Source: Sphingopyxis solisilvae (GTDB lineage: Bacteria > Pseudomonadota > Alphaproteobacteria > Sphingomonadales > Sphingomonadaceae). From it: a stretch of 64,000 bases of DNA. Below the pieces are notes generated by a model. The model was given only the letters and a program-made list of their open reading frames with translations. It did not search any database and was not told the DNA's origin. The translations under genes and the position numbers were made by a program. Within the stretch, counting starts at the first letter, position 1. Each line of letters begins with the position of its first letter. Below are positions 24,051 to 33,200 of this stretch, piece by piece. The stretch covers positions 150,414 through 214,413 of the forward strand of contig NZ_JADKYM010000002.1 in assembly GCF_015475875.1 (NCBI RefSeq), in the 5' to 3' direction.

Positions 24051-25378
24051 GCAGAATATCCTTCAATCAGGGTTTGGCGGGACATGTCGAAATCGACCCG
24101 GGCTTTCGCTGGCTGGGTCACGAACGCGAGCTGGTCGGCGTGGCGCGCGATGGCGGTGTCGAGCACCGGATCGCCGCCGGCGACATAGGCGCCCATCAGC
24201 ATCAGATCGCGGTTCTCTTCATAGGCCGACCACAGCTGGCGAAAGCGCGCGGCGGCGGCGGCATGTTCGGGATCGACCGTGTCGACCATCGTGCGCGACA
24301 AGGATCGCGCGACGTCGATCGCCGGATAGACGCCCTGTTCGGCGAGCTGGCGCGACAGGATGATATGGCCGTCGACGATCGCGCGCGCGCTGTCGACAAC
24401 CGGGTCGTCGATGTCGCCGCCATCGGCAAGCACGGTATAGAGCGCGGTGATCGATCCGCCCGTTTCGCGGTCGATGCCGGCGCGTTCGCACAATGACGGG
24501 ATCAGCGCGAACACCGACGGCGGATAGCCCTTCATCGTCGGCGGCTCGCCCAAAGTCAGCCCGATCTCGCGCTGCGCATGCGCAACGCGGGTCAGGCTGT
24601 CGATCAGCAGCAGCACTTTCTTGCCGTCGGCGCGAAACGCCTCGGCAATCGCGGTGGCGCGCATCGCGGCGCGCAGGCGCAGCAGCGGCGGGTGATCGGC
24701 GGGAACCGCGACGACAACCGCTTTCTTGCGGACGTCGGGGGGCAATTTGGTTTCGACGAAGTCGCTGACCTCGCGGCTGCGTTCGCCGATCAGCCCGACG
24801 ACGATGACGTCGCATTCGGTCCCGGCGATCATCTGGCCCATCAGCACCGATTTTCCGACGCCCGATCCCGCGATGATCGCGACGCGCTGCCCTTCGCCGA
24901 CGGTCAGCAGCGCGTTGATCGCGCGCACCCCCATGTTAAGCGGGCGGGTGACGCGGCCGCGGCGCAGCGGATTGACCTTGCGTCCGGCGAGCGGCCACTG
25001 GAATTGCGATTTGACCGGCGGGCGCCCGTCGAGCGGATGGCCCTGCGCGTCGATGATCCGGCCGAGCAGCGCCTTGCCGCACGCGACCATGCTGCTGGCG
25101 CCATGCGGCTCCACGGGCGCGCCGGTGACCAGCGGCATATTGGTATCGAACGGCAGGACCAGGCTGCTCTGGCCGCGAAAGCCGACAACCTCGCCATAGA
25201 CATAGTCGTTGTTCGCCGACTTGATGCGGACATTGCTGCCCAGCGGCTGCGGAAAGCCCGACACTTCGAGCATGATGCCTTCATGCGACACCAGCGTGCC
25301 GATGCGGCGCGGGCTGGCGTCGGTCAGGTCGATCGGGTCGAGCAGCTGTTGTGCGGAGAGGGCCAGGCGGCGCGTCAT
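24047..25378 (-). CDS. fliI: FliI, flagellum-specific export ATPase
   Basis: FliI is the hexameric ATPase of the export apparatus. The 443-residue protein has the F1-beta-like fold: Walker A AGSGVGKS at 170-177, Walker B VLLLIDSLTRVA, the GERSREVSDF motif and GEPPTMKGYPPSVF, standard for FliI/YscN proteins. The start ATG at 25378 overlaps the fliH stop. Confidence 0.97.
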   Translation of the reverse strand: MTRRLALSAQQLLDPIDLTDASPRRIGTLVSHEGIMLEVSGFPQPLGSNVRIKSANNDYVYGEVVGFRGQSSLVLPFDTNMPLVTGAPVEPHGASSMVACGKALLGRIIDAQGHPLDGRPPVKSQFQWPLAGRKVNPLRRGRVTRPLNMGVRAINALLTVGEGQRVAIIAGSGVGKSVLMGQMIAGTECDVIVVGLIGERSREVSDFVETKLPPDVRKKAVVVAVPADHPPLLRLRAAMRATAIAEAFRADGKKVLLLIDSLTRVAHAQREIGLTLGEPPTMKGYPPSVFALIPSLCERAGIDRETGGSITALYTVLADGGDIDDPVVDSARAIVDGHIILSRQLAEQGVYPAIDVARSLSRTMVDTVDPEHAAAAARFRQLWSAYEENRDLMLMGAYVAGGDPVLDTAIARHADQLAFVTQPAKARVDFDMSRQTLIEGYSA

Positions 25379-25974
25379 GCCGCCGTCCCTTCGCCCAGCG
25401 CGGCGCACAATTCGTCGAGATAGACGGCGCGACCATGCTCGATCCAGCCGGTCGAGGTTTCGATGCGGACGGTACCGCGCATCATCGCGCTGTCGCTTTC
25501 GATCGCCAGCGACAGCGGGCAATCGGTCAGCAGCGCGGCATCGTCGGGATGAACGCAAAGCGTGCGCGCCTTGTCGGCATCGGCGACCAGCGCCGCGGCG
25601 GTTTCGGCCTGTGCCTGAAGCCAGGCGGCATCGATCGGGGCATCGGCGACGATCTGGCGCACCAGCCGTTCGACGGTGCGTGCGATCAGCTGCGCCAGTT
25701 CCTCGCTCGGTTCGTCCTGCAACGCTTCGGCACTGGCGAGCAGCGCGAGCAGCTGGTGGCGCTCGGCGACAAAGGCGGCCTCGGCGACGCGTTGCCCCTC
25801 GGCGAGACCGCGGGCGAAAGGATCGTCGAGATCGGCGTCGGCGACGGGCCGTGTCGCCGTCGGCGGGGCAGCCGCATGGCCGCCCAGAGCCAGCGGACGA
25901 AAGCCGCCGCCGCGCGCCATCGCGTCGGCGAGCGAAACGGGGCTGAAGCTCGTTTCGGCGGCACGGTCAGACAT
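25375..25974 (-). CDS. fliH: FliH, flagellar export ATPase regulator
   Basis: FliH is the peripheral-stalk-like partner of FliI that links it to FliN. The 199-residue protein has a charged, variable N-terminus, then a helical middle (EELAQLIARTVERLVRQIV) and the C-terminal VNPDDxxLL-like segment LCVHPDDAALLTDCPLSL, followed by GWIEHGRAVYLDELCAAL. Position between fliG (8-nt overlap) and fliI supports it. Confidence 0.88.
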   Translation of the reverse strand: MSDRAAETSFSPVSLADAMARGGGFRPLALGGHAAAPPTATRPVADADLDDPFARGLAEGQRVAEAAFVAERHQLLALLASAEALQDEPSEELAQLIARTVERLVRQIVADAPIDAAWLQAQAETAAALVADADKARTLCVHPDDAALLTDCPLSLAIESDSAMMRGTVRIETSTGWIEHGRAVYLDELCAALGEGTAA

Positions 25975-26998
25975 AATCGTCGCCGCTCCCTGCGATCATG
26001 ATCTCGCCCGACGCCGCCATCTGGCGCACGATCGTCATCACGCTCTTTTGCGCATCGTCGACGTCGGCGCGCTTGACCATCGTCATTTCGGCCATTTCGT
26101 CGCGGATCGTTTCCGCCGCGCGCTGCGACATCGTCGACAGGCACAGGTCGATCATGTCGTCGTCGGTGCCCTTCAGCGCGATGGCGAGCTGCGCCGCATC
26201 GACCGAACGCAGCACCGAACCCAGGCTCTTCTTGTCGAGGTCGCGCAGATTCTCGAAGATGAACATTTCTTCCTCGATCGTCTGGGCGAGCAGCTTGTCG
26301 GTCTTTTTGAGCGCGCGGATCGTGCGTTCGCTCAGCGACTTCGGCATTTTCTTCATGATCTTGGCGACGTCGCTGGGGCCGCCGATCGCCTGTTTGGCAA
26401 CGCGCTGGCCGTCGACATTGGCGCTGGCGAGCACCGATTCCAGATCCTCGATCGCTGCCGCGGGGACGGCGGTCAGCTGCGCGGCGCGCAGCACCAGATC
26501 GGCCTGCAGGATTTCGTCGAGCGTTTCGATCGCGCGCGCCGCGACGTCGGGGACCAGCACCGACAGGATCAGCGCGCCGACCTGCGGATGTTCGGTAGCG
26601 AGCAGCGCGCTAATCGCATCGACATCCATCCAGCGCAGGATTTCCAGCGAGGTGGCGCTGCGCTGCGGCGCGACCGCGGCCAGGATATTGTCGGCGCGGA
26701 CGTTGCCCACCGCCTGGTTGATGACGGTGCGGATGCGCGTGTCGGCGCCGATCGCCAGCGCGCTGACGTCGCGGCTGCGCACGACGAAGCGGTCGAGCGC
26801 CTGGCCGATCTGCTGTTCGCTGGCATTGGCGGTGTCGAACATCGATTTCGCCAGCTGGCGCACCTCTTCGGGCGCCAGATGCTTCAGGATCGTCGCCGCT
26901 TCATTCTCGTCGAGCAGCATCAACAGGATGGCGGCGGCGGCCGATCCTTCGATAGCGGGGGCGGCGGGAGGGGTAAGCGTGTCGGCAGCGTCAGGCAC
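25967..26998 (-). CDS. fliG: FliG, flagellar motor switch protein
   Basis: FliG forms the top of the C ring and transmits torque from MotA. The 343-residue protein has the three-domain pattern: N-terminal FliF-binding helices, the EHPQ motif (TEHPQVGALILSVL) in the middle domain, and the C-terminal charged torque helix RSVDAAQLAIALKGTDDDM. Length is standard. It overlaps the fliF end by 8 nt and the fliH start by 8 nt. Confidence 0.97.
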   Translation of the reverse strand: MPDAADTLTPPAAPAIEGSAAAAILLMLLDENEAATILKHLAPEEVRQLAKSMFDTANASEQQIGQALDRFVVRSRDVSALAIGADTRIRTVINQAVGNVRADNILAAVAPQRSATSLEILRWMDVDAISALLATEHPQVGALILSVLVPDVAARAIETLDEILQADLVLRAAQLTAVPAAAIEDLESVLASANVDGQRVAKQAIGGPSDVAKIMKKMPKSLSERTIRALKKTDKLLAQTIEEEMFIFENLRDLDKKSLGSVLRSVDAAQLAIALKGTDDDMIDLCLSTMSQRAAETIRDEMAEMTMVKRADVDDAQKSVMTIVRQMAASGEIMIAGSGDDYV

Positions 26999-28649
26999 GG
27001 GCGCCCTCCTGCATCAGCTGGCGCACGACGAGCGCGGCGCGGGCCGAATCCTGACGGACAAAGGCGCGAACCAGGTTGGCGCGGGCTTCATAGCTCGGCG
27101 CCTGCTCGATCATTTCGAGAGTGATTTCGCGCCCGGCGCTGCCGCTGGCGAGCGCCGGGCGCGCATCGGTGGCGGCGAGCAAAGTTTCCTCGAGCGCGGA
27201 GTCGCGTTCGGCGCGTTCGGCGGCGCGCGCCTTGGCGGCGCGAATCAGCGGCCGGCCGATGAACAGGAACGCCAGCAGCGCGGCGAGGATTGCCCCGACC
27301 TGTTTGACGAGCGGCAGGAACCAGGCCTGGTCGTAAAAGGCGGGCTCGCTGACCTCGGTCTGCACGAACGGGCGCTGGCTGATCGCGACGACGTCGCCGC
27401 GCGCCGCGTCGAAACCGACCGCACCCTTGACCAGCGCATCGATCTTGGTCAGGTCGGCCTGCGTCAGTGCCTTCTTGCCCTGGTTGAGCGCGACGGCGAC
27501 CGACACGCGGCGCAGCTTGCCCTGCGGCGAGTGGGTGACCGAAATCTCGCGGCCGACCTCGAAAGCGCGCGCGGCATTTTCGTTGCTTTCGGTGCCCGGC
27601 GTCATCGCCGGGGCGGGGGTCGGCTGCGGCGCATTGGCGGTGACCGTGGTGGCTTGCGGCGGCTGGTTCGACAGGGCGCCGGGAATGCCGACGGCGGGCG
27701 GCGTCCCCTGGCCGCTGACGGTGCGGGTGATCTGTTCGCTGGTCATCGCGCGGTCGTTTTCGGGAAAGCTCTCGCGCGTCGCCTGGCTTTCGGACATGTC
27801 GACGTCGGCGTGGACCTCGACGCTGAAATTGCCCGCGCCGAGCATCGGGCCGAGCAAGGTGTCGAGCGCGCGGCGGAACCGGTCCTCGATCTGCACCTGC
27901 AACTGGAATGCCTTCATGTCGCTGCCCGATGCGGTGTCGGACAGCAGCGCGCCGCGCTGGTCGATCACCGATACCTGTTCGGCGTTCATGCCGGGAACCG
28001 ACGAGGCGACGAGATATCGGATCGCCTGCACCTGACCGTCGGACAGCGAGCGCCCGTTCTGCAGCGTCAGCATCACCGATGCCGTTGCGGGCTTGTCCTC
28101 GCGGACGAACAGGCTCGGCTCGGCGGCGGCGATATGGACGCGCGCGCTGCGGATCGCATCGACCGTTTCGATCGTCCGCGACAGATCGGCCTCGCGCGCC
28201 GAGCGCAGGGTTTCGCCTTCGATCGCGCGGCTCGATCCCATCGGCAGCGATGCAATCAGGCTGTCGCCGCTCGGTGCCGCCTTCGGCAGGCCTTGTCCGG
28301 CCAGCGCGATCCGTGCCTGGTGCAGCTTGTCGGCATCGACGGTCAGCGCACCGGTCACCGGATCGATGCGATGTCCAATCCCCTGCGTCTGCAAGGCGTC
28401 GGCGACCGCGGATTTGTCGCTGTCGTCCAGACCGGCGAACAGCTGCGCCTGCGGCGCGGCGTTCATGGTGAAATAGGCGAGCGCGGCGATGCCGATGGCC
28501 GACGTCATGGCAATGGCAGGCAGGGCGCGCTGCACCGCCGGCTGGCGGATGAATCCGGTCAGCGGTGCGAAGGGATTGGCGCTGGCCGGGGCGGGCAGGC
28601 GTCCGGCATGACCGTCGTCGATGGGCGCAAGGATCTGGGTATCGGCCAT
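26991..28649 (-). CDS. fliF: FliF, MS-ring protein
   Basis: FliF builds the MS ring, the base of the flagellum. The 552-residue protein has two membrane segments, one near residues 44-62 and one near the C-terminus (AILAALLAFLFIGRPLI), flanking a periplasmic domain with YscJ-type RBM folds (VHIAAAEPSLFVREDKPATA, LSDGQVQAIRYLVASSVPG). The cytoplasmic tail that binds FliG follows. It starts 3 nt after the fliE stop. Confidence 0.96.
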   Translation of the reverse strand: MADTQILAPIDDGHAGRLPAPASANPFAPLTGFIRQPAVQRALPAIAMTSAIGIAALAYFTMNAAPQAQLFAGLDDSDKSAVADALQTQGIGHRIDPVTGALTVDADKLHQARIALAGQGLPKAAPSGDSLIASLPMGSSRAIEGETLRSAREADLSRTIETVDAIRSARVHIAAAEPSLFVREDKPATASVMLTLQNGRSLSDGQVQAIRYLVASSVPGMNAEQVSVIDQRGALLSDTASGSDMKAFQLQVQIEDRFRRALDTLLGPMLGAGNFSVEVHADVDMSESQATRESFPENDRAMTSEQITRTVSGQGTPPAVGIPGALSNQPPQATTVTANAPQPTPAPAMTPGTESNENAARAFEVGREISVTHSPQGKLRRVSVAVALNQGKKALTQADLTKIDALVKGAVGFDAARGDVVAISQRPFVQTEVSEPAFYDQAWFLPLVKQVGAILAALLAFLFIGRPLIRAAKARAAERAERDSALEETLLAATDARPALASGSAGREITLEMIEQAPSYEARANLVRAFVRQDSARAALVVRQLMQEGARA

Positions 28650-28652
28650 GGG

Positions 28653-29006
28653 TTACACCGGCATGTTCATGATGTCGCGGTACGCGGACAGCAGCTTGTT
28701 GCGCACCTGCAGCGTCGTTTCGAAACCGAGCGAGGCCTTTTGCCGCTCGATCATCACGCTGACGATGTCGTGCGTATCGCCGCGTTCATAGGCTTCGCTG
28801 ATCGCGCTTGCCTTCGCCTGCTGGGCGTTGACCTGTTGCAGCGCATTGTTGATCGCGGCGCCGAAATCGGGGGTTCCGCCAATGCCGTCGCTGGCGCCGC
28901 CGGCCCCGCCGATGCCGCCGCGACCGGCGGCGCGTTGCAGCGCCTCGTTCTGATTGAGGATCGAACTGCGCATCTGCAGCAGCCGGCTCGGGTCAATCGT
29001 GCTCAT
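28653..29006 (-). CDS. fliE: FliE, MS-ring to rod junction protein
   Basis: FliE connects the MS ring to the rod. The 117-residue protein has a Gly-rich N-terminal part and the conserved C-terminal region SVMIERQKASLGFETTLQV RNKLL with the final YRDIMNMPV, the hallmark of FliE. It is the first gene of the minus-strand fli operon, with a sigma-54 promoter at 29058-29072. Confidence 0.94.
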   Translation of the reverse strand: MSTIDPSRLLQMRSSILNQNEALQRAAGRGGIGGAGGASDGIGGTPDFGAAINNALQQVNAQQAKASAISEAYERGDTHDIVSVMIERQKASLGFETTLQVRNKLLSAYRDIMNMPV

Positions 29007-29057
29007 TGCTTTGTCATCCGTTCCGGGCGCACCGGTGCGCCGTACGCAAATAACAAT

Positions 29058-29072
29058 GCAAAGCTTGTGCCA
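29058..29072 (-). promoter_or_regulatory. Sigma-54 promoter for the fliE operon
   Basis: On the minus strand TGGCACAAGCTTTGC fits the -24/-12 consensus with GG and GC separated by exactly 10 nt. It lies 52 nt upstream of the fliE start and faces away from fliC. It probably drives all genes from fliE to fliS. Confidence 0.85.
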
Positions 29073-29254
29073 AATAATTTATTTGAGGTATTTCAATGAC
29101 TTGATTGAGTCCGACATTCGCTGTGAACAACCTTCGGCATTTTTTTGACGGCGCCGCCTTAATCGCCGCCGCCGCCCGTCGTTACTGCTTTCCGTGACCG
29201 CTCCTCGAGCCCTCACATCACGGGAATGGCCATCGAGGCCGGAAAGGAACAACA

Positions 29255-30073
29255 ATGACTGTCATCAACACCAATGTCAGCGCGCTTCGCGCCCAGAACA
29301 ATGCGCGTGTTGCCAGCAACATGCAGTCGCAGGCGATGGAACGCCTGTCGAGCGGCAAGCGCATCAACGCCGCGAAGGACGATGCCGCCGGCCTCGCCAT
29401 CGCAACCCGCATGGACGCCGCCGCGCGCGGTCTGACCCAGGCGGTTCGTAACGCCAACGACGGCATTTCGCTGGCGCAGACCGCCGACAGCGCCGCCGGC
29501 AGCATCGCAGACATCCTGGTCCGTATGCGCGAACTGGCGATGCAGGCTGCCAACGGCACGCTCGGCGACGACGACCGTACCGCGATCCAGACCGAAGTGA
29601 CCGCGCTGATCGAACAGATCGGCGACGTGGCGACCCGCACCAGCTTCAACGGCAACGTGCTGCTCGACGGCAGTGTCGCCACCGGTTTCGATATCCAGAC
29701 CGGTCTTGACGATGGCCAGGTCGTGAACATCACGGTCGCCGACCTGCAGGCTGCGGCGCTGGGCGTCGACGGTCTCGACTTCTCGACCGCCGCCGGTGCC
29801 TCGGGCGCCCTCGCGACGCTCGACACGGCGATCCAGACGGTGGCCACCGAACGCGCCAACCTGGGTGCGCAGCAGAACCGTCTGACCTCGGCTGTCGACA
29901 ATTTGACGTCGAGCGTCACGAATCTGGCGGAATCGAAATCGCGCATCGAAGACGCCGATTTCTCGGTCGAGTCGACGAACCTCGCTGCGGCCGGCATTCT
30001 GTCGCAGGCATCGACCGCGATGCTCGCCCAGGCGAACCAGAGCCAGCAGGGCGTGATGGCGCTGCTCCGCTAA
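29255..30073 (+). CDS. fliC: Flagellin
   Basis: The filament subunit, 272 residues. The N-terminal D0/D1 region (MTVINTNVSALRAQNN, AMERLSSGKRINAAKDDAAG) and the C-terminal D1/D0 region (SRIEDADFSVESTNLA, ILSQASTAMLAQANQS, GVMALLR) are canonical, with a very short middle, so the outer D2/D3 domains are missing. GGAAAGGAA precedes the start. The 248-nt gap to fliE holds the fliE sigma-54 promoter but no sigma-54 site on the fliC side, so sigma-28 control (through FlgM) is likely but not shown. A strong terminator follows at 30129-30166. Confidence 0.97.
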   Translation: MTVINTNVSALRAQNNARVASNMQSQAMERLSSGKRINAAKDDAAGLAIATRMDAAARGLTQAVRNANDGISLAQTADSAAGSIADILVRMRELAMQAANGTLGDDDRTAIQTEVTALIEQIGDVATRTSFNGNVLLDGSVATGFDIQTGLDDGQVVNITVADLQAAALGVDGLDFSTAAGASGALATLDTAIQTVATERANLGAQQNRLTSAVDNLTSSVTNLAESKSRIEDADFSVESTNLAAAGILSQASTAMLAQANQSQQGVMALLR

Positions 30074-30128
30074 CATCCGCCCACGACTTTCAGGCTATAT
30101 TTGGTTGGTCCCTTAAATAGCCTGATCC

Positions 30129-30166
30129 GATGCCCCGGCCCCCACAGCCGGGGCATCATCTTTTTT
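30129..30166 (+). terminator. Rho-independent terminator after fliC
   Basis: An 11-bp GC-rich stem (GATGCCCCGGC at 30129-30139 with GCCGGGGCATC at 30147-30157) and a 7-nt loop are followed by ATC and six T. It lies 56 nt past the flagellin stop. Confidence 0.92.
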
Positions 30167-30169
30167 GTC

Positions 30170-30292
30170 TGTTCGGCATTGCCGAACAGGGACGGCACCA
30201 GCCCGCTCCCCCACCCGGCCTCCCCAGGTTACTATCGTTGGGAGGCCGGGTGGGGGAGCGGGCTGGTGCCGTTCGCCGACGTCAGTCGGCGA
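30170..30292. repeat. Three consecutive perfect inverted repeats between fliC and dnaE2
   Basis: The gap after the fliC terminator is filled by a 9-bp palindrome (30170-30188), a perfect 33-bp inverted repeat with a 15-nt loop (arms 30192-30224 and 30240-30272), and an 8-bp inverted repeat with a 4-nt loop (30273-30280 and 30285-30292). The last lies directly after the dnaE2 stop. None has a T-tract, so simple intrinsic termination is not shown. The long repeat resembles mobile or REP-type palindromes. Confidence 0.8.
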
Positions 30293-30295
30293 TCA

Positions 30296-33200
30296 TCAAT
30301 GAAAATCCCGCGACTTGGGCAGGATACGGACATCGCGCGGATGGCCGTGCTTGGCGGCATAGCCGCGCGGCAGCTGCGGATGTTTTACCTCGTCGGCGCG
30401 GCAGACATCGGGGTCGAAGCGCCGGTCGCTGCCCAGCGTATCGAGCATCGCCGTCCGGTCGGTGATGCGCGTCGCCATCAGGTGGATGACGCCCTCCTTG
30501 CTCCGCTGTACCGCGCCCTCGGCCAGCATCAGCCGCGACGCCATGACGGCGCGGCGATAGCGTTCGAAATGCCGCGCCCATAAGAGGATGTTGACGACCC
30601 CGCCCTCGTCCTCGAGCGTGATGAAGATCGCATTGCCCTTGCCGGGGCGCTGGCGAATCAGCACGACTCCTGCGGTGCGGACGATCGATCCGTTCTTCGC
30701 TGCCGCCACTTCAGCGGCGCTTAGCACCCCTTCACGTGTGAAATCGTCGCGCAGGAACGCCATCGGATGTCCTTTCAGTGACAGGCGCGTCGTCTGGTAA
30801 TCGGTGAGGACATGTTCGACGAGCGGGGTGGGGGGCAGCTGCGCGTCCTCCTCCATACCCAGCTCGTCGGTTTCGGCGACGCCGAACAGCGGCAGCACCC
30901 CCTGCCGCACGCGCCGGGCGTCCCACAGCGCCGGCTGCCGGCCGAGCCCCATCGACCCGCACGCATCGGCTTCAGCGAGCAGACGCAGCGCGCGCGAAGG
31001 CAGATTGGCGCGCCGCGCGAGTTCCTCGACCGAGGCAAAGGGCATAGTTCGCGCCGCCGCGATCTGCGCTGCCCAAGTCTCGCGAAACCCGTCAACCTGC
31101 CGAAAGCCGAGCCGGAGCGCGAGGCTGCCGTCATCGCGGCGCTCCAGGCTGTTGTCCCAATCGCTGGCGTTCACATCGACCGCGCGCACCTCGACCCCAT
31201 GCTCCTGCGCATCGCGGACGAGCTGGGCGGGCGCATAAAATCCCATCGGCTGCGAGTTGAGCAGGCCGCAGGTAAAGACCGCAGGGTGATGGCGCTTCAG
31301 CCATGACGACACATAAACAAGTTTAGCGAACGACTGGGCGTGGCTCTCCGGGAAGCCATAGCTGCCGAATCCCTTGATCTGATTGTAACAGCGTTCGGCA
31401 AAGGCGCGATCATAGCCGCGGCGGACCATGCCGCCGATCATCTTCTCCTCATATTGATCGATGGTGCCGACATTGCGAAAGGTCGCCATCGCGCGGCGCA
31501 AACCATTGGCTTCATCGGGGGTAAACTCGGCGGCCACGATGGCGAGTTTCATCGCCTGTTCCTGGAACAATGGGACGCCAAAGGTCCGGTGAAGCAGATT
31601 GTAGAGTTCCCGCGGATCGTGCGGTGGGGCGGGTGACGGATAATCGACCGCTTCCTCGCCATTGCGGCGCTTCAGATAAGGGTGGACCATATCGCCCTCG
31701 ATCGGACCCGGCCGCACAATCGCAACCTGGATGACCAGATCGTAGAATTCGCGCGGACGCAGGCGCGGCAGCATGTTGATCTGGGCGCGGCTTTCGACTT
31801 GAAAGACCCCTATACTGTCGCCTTTGCAAAGCATGTCGTAAACAACCGGGTCTTCCGGCGGGACCGACTTGAGGTCGTGATCCGCCAGCCCGTGCAGCCG
31901 CATCAGATCGAAACATTTGCGAATGCAGGTCAGCATCCCAAGCGCGAGGATATCGACCTTCATCAATTTCAGTTCGTCGATGTCGTCCTTGTCCCATTCG
32001 ATGAAGGTGCGGTCCGCCATCGCGGCATTGTGGATTGGCACCGTTTCGTCGAGCCGGTCCTCGGTCAGCACATAGCCGCCGACATGCTGCGACAGGTGGC
32101 GCGGAAAGGTGAGCAGTTGCGCGACGATCCATTGCAGGCGTGCGATGTCGTCCTGCTCGGGATCGAGCCCGGCTTCGATGAAGCGCTCGACCGGCATCTC
32201 GCTGCCCCAGCTACCCCAACTCGTATCGGCGAGCCGTGCGGTGACATCTTCGCTGAACCCCAGCGCCTTGCCCGCCTCCCGTACCGCGCTGCGCGGCCGG
32301 TAATGGATCACCGTCGCGGCGATGCCCGCGCGCCGCCTTGTGTAGCGGCGATAGATATATTGCATGACCTCCTCGCGCCGTTCGTGTTCGAAATCGACGT
32401 CGATGTCGGGGGGCTCGCGGCGTTCTTCCGAGAGAAAGCGGGTGAAGAGAAGGTTGTTCGCGATCGGATCGATCGAAGTGATCTCGAGCAGGTAGCAGAC
32501 GAGCGAATTCGCCGCCGAACCACGCCCCTGGCACAGGATGGGGGGGCTTTGTGTCCGCGCGAAATTGACGATGTCGTGGACGGTCAGGAAATAGCAGGCG
32601 AAATTGCATTTGCGGATGAGCGAAAGCTCCTCGTCGAGCACGTCCTGCCAGCGCTGCGGCAATCCCTGCGGGTGGAGCCGGTTCGCGGCATCCAGCACCA
32701 TATGTTCGAGCCAGCTTTGCGGAGCCCATCCTTCGGGAACCGGTTCGTGCGGATATTCATAAGCGAGATCGCGGAGCGAAAAACCGATGCGATCGAGAAT
32801 CCGGACGCTTTCACCAACCGCCGACGGGCAGGCACGGAACAACCGCCGCATTTCGCGCGGCGCTTTCAAATGGCGCTCGCCATTGACGCGCAGCAGGCGG
32901 CCCGCCGCGTTCAACGTCGTGCCTTCGCGGATGCAGGTGACGACATCGTGGAGCGGGCGCTGCCCGCGCGTCGCGTAAAGCGCGTCGTTGGTCGCGAGCA
33001 TCGGAATCCCGACGCGCATCGCCAACGCTTCCAACCGGGCGAGATGGCGGCGATCGCTGCCACCCCTTGGCATTGTCGCGCCGAGCCATAACGCGTTCGG
33101 TGCAACCCTTTTGAGACGGCGCAACACCGCCTCGTCCTTTTCGCCCGCCATCGCGATCAGAAGCATGTCTTCGCAGTGGATCAGCAGATTTTTGAATTTC

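Noticed and set aside
22234..24066. A 610-codon version of FliK
   Set aside because: The first 150 codons overlap fliJ in another frame and are Arg-rich; the ATG overlapping the fliJ stop at 23607 is the natural start.
29085..29125. Possible sigma-28 promoter before fliC (TCAA and CCGACATT)
   Set aside because: The spacing is about two bases too short and the -35 part lacks the TAAA core.
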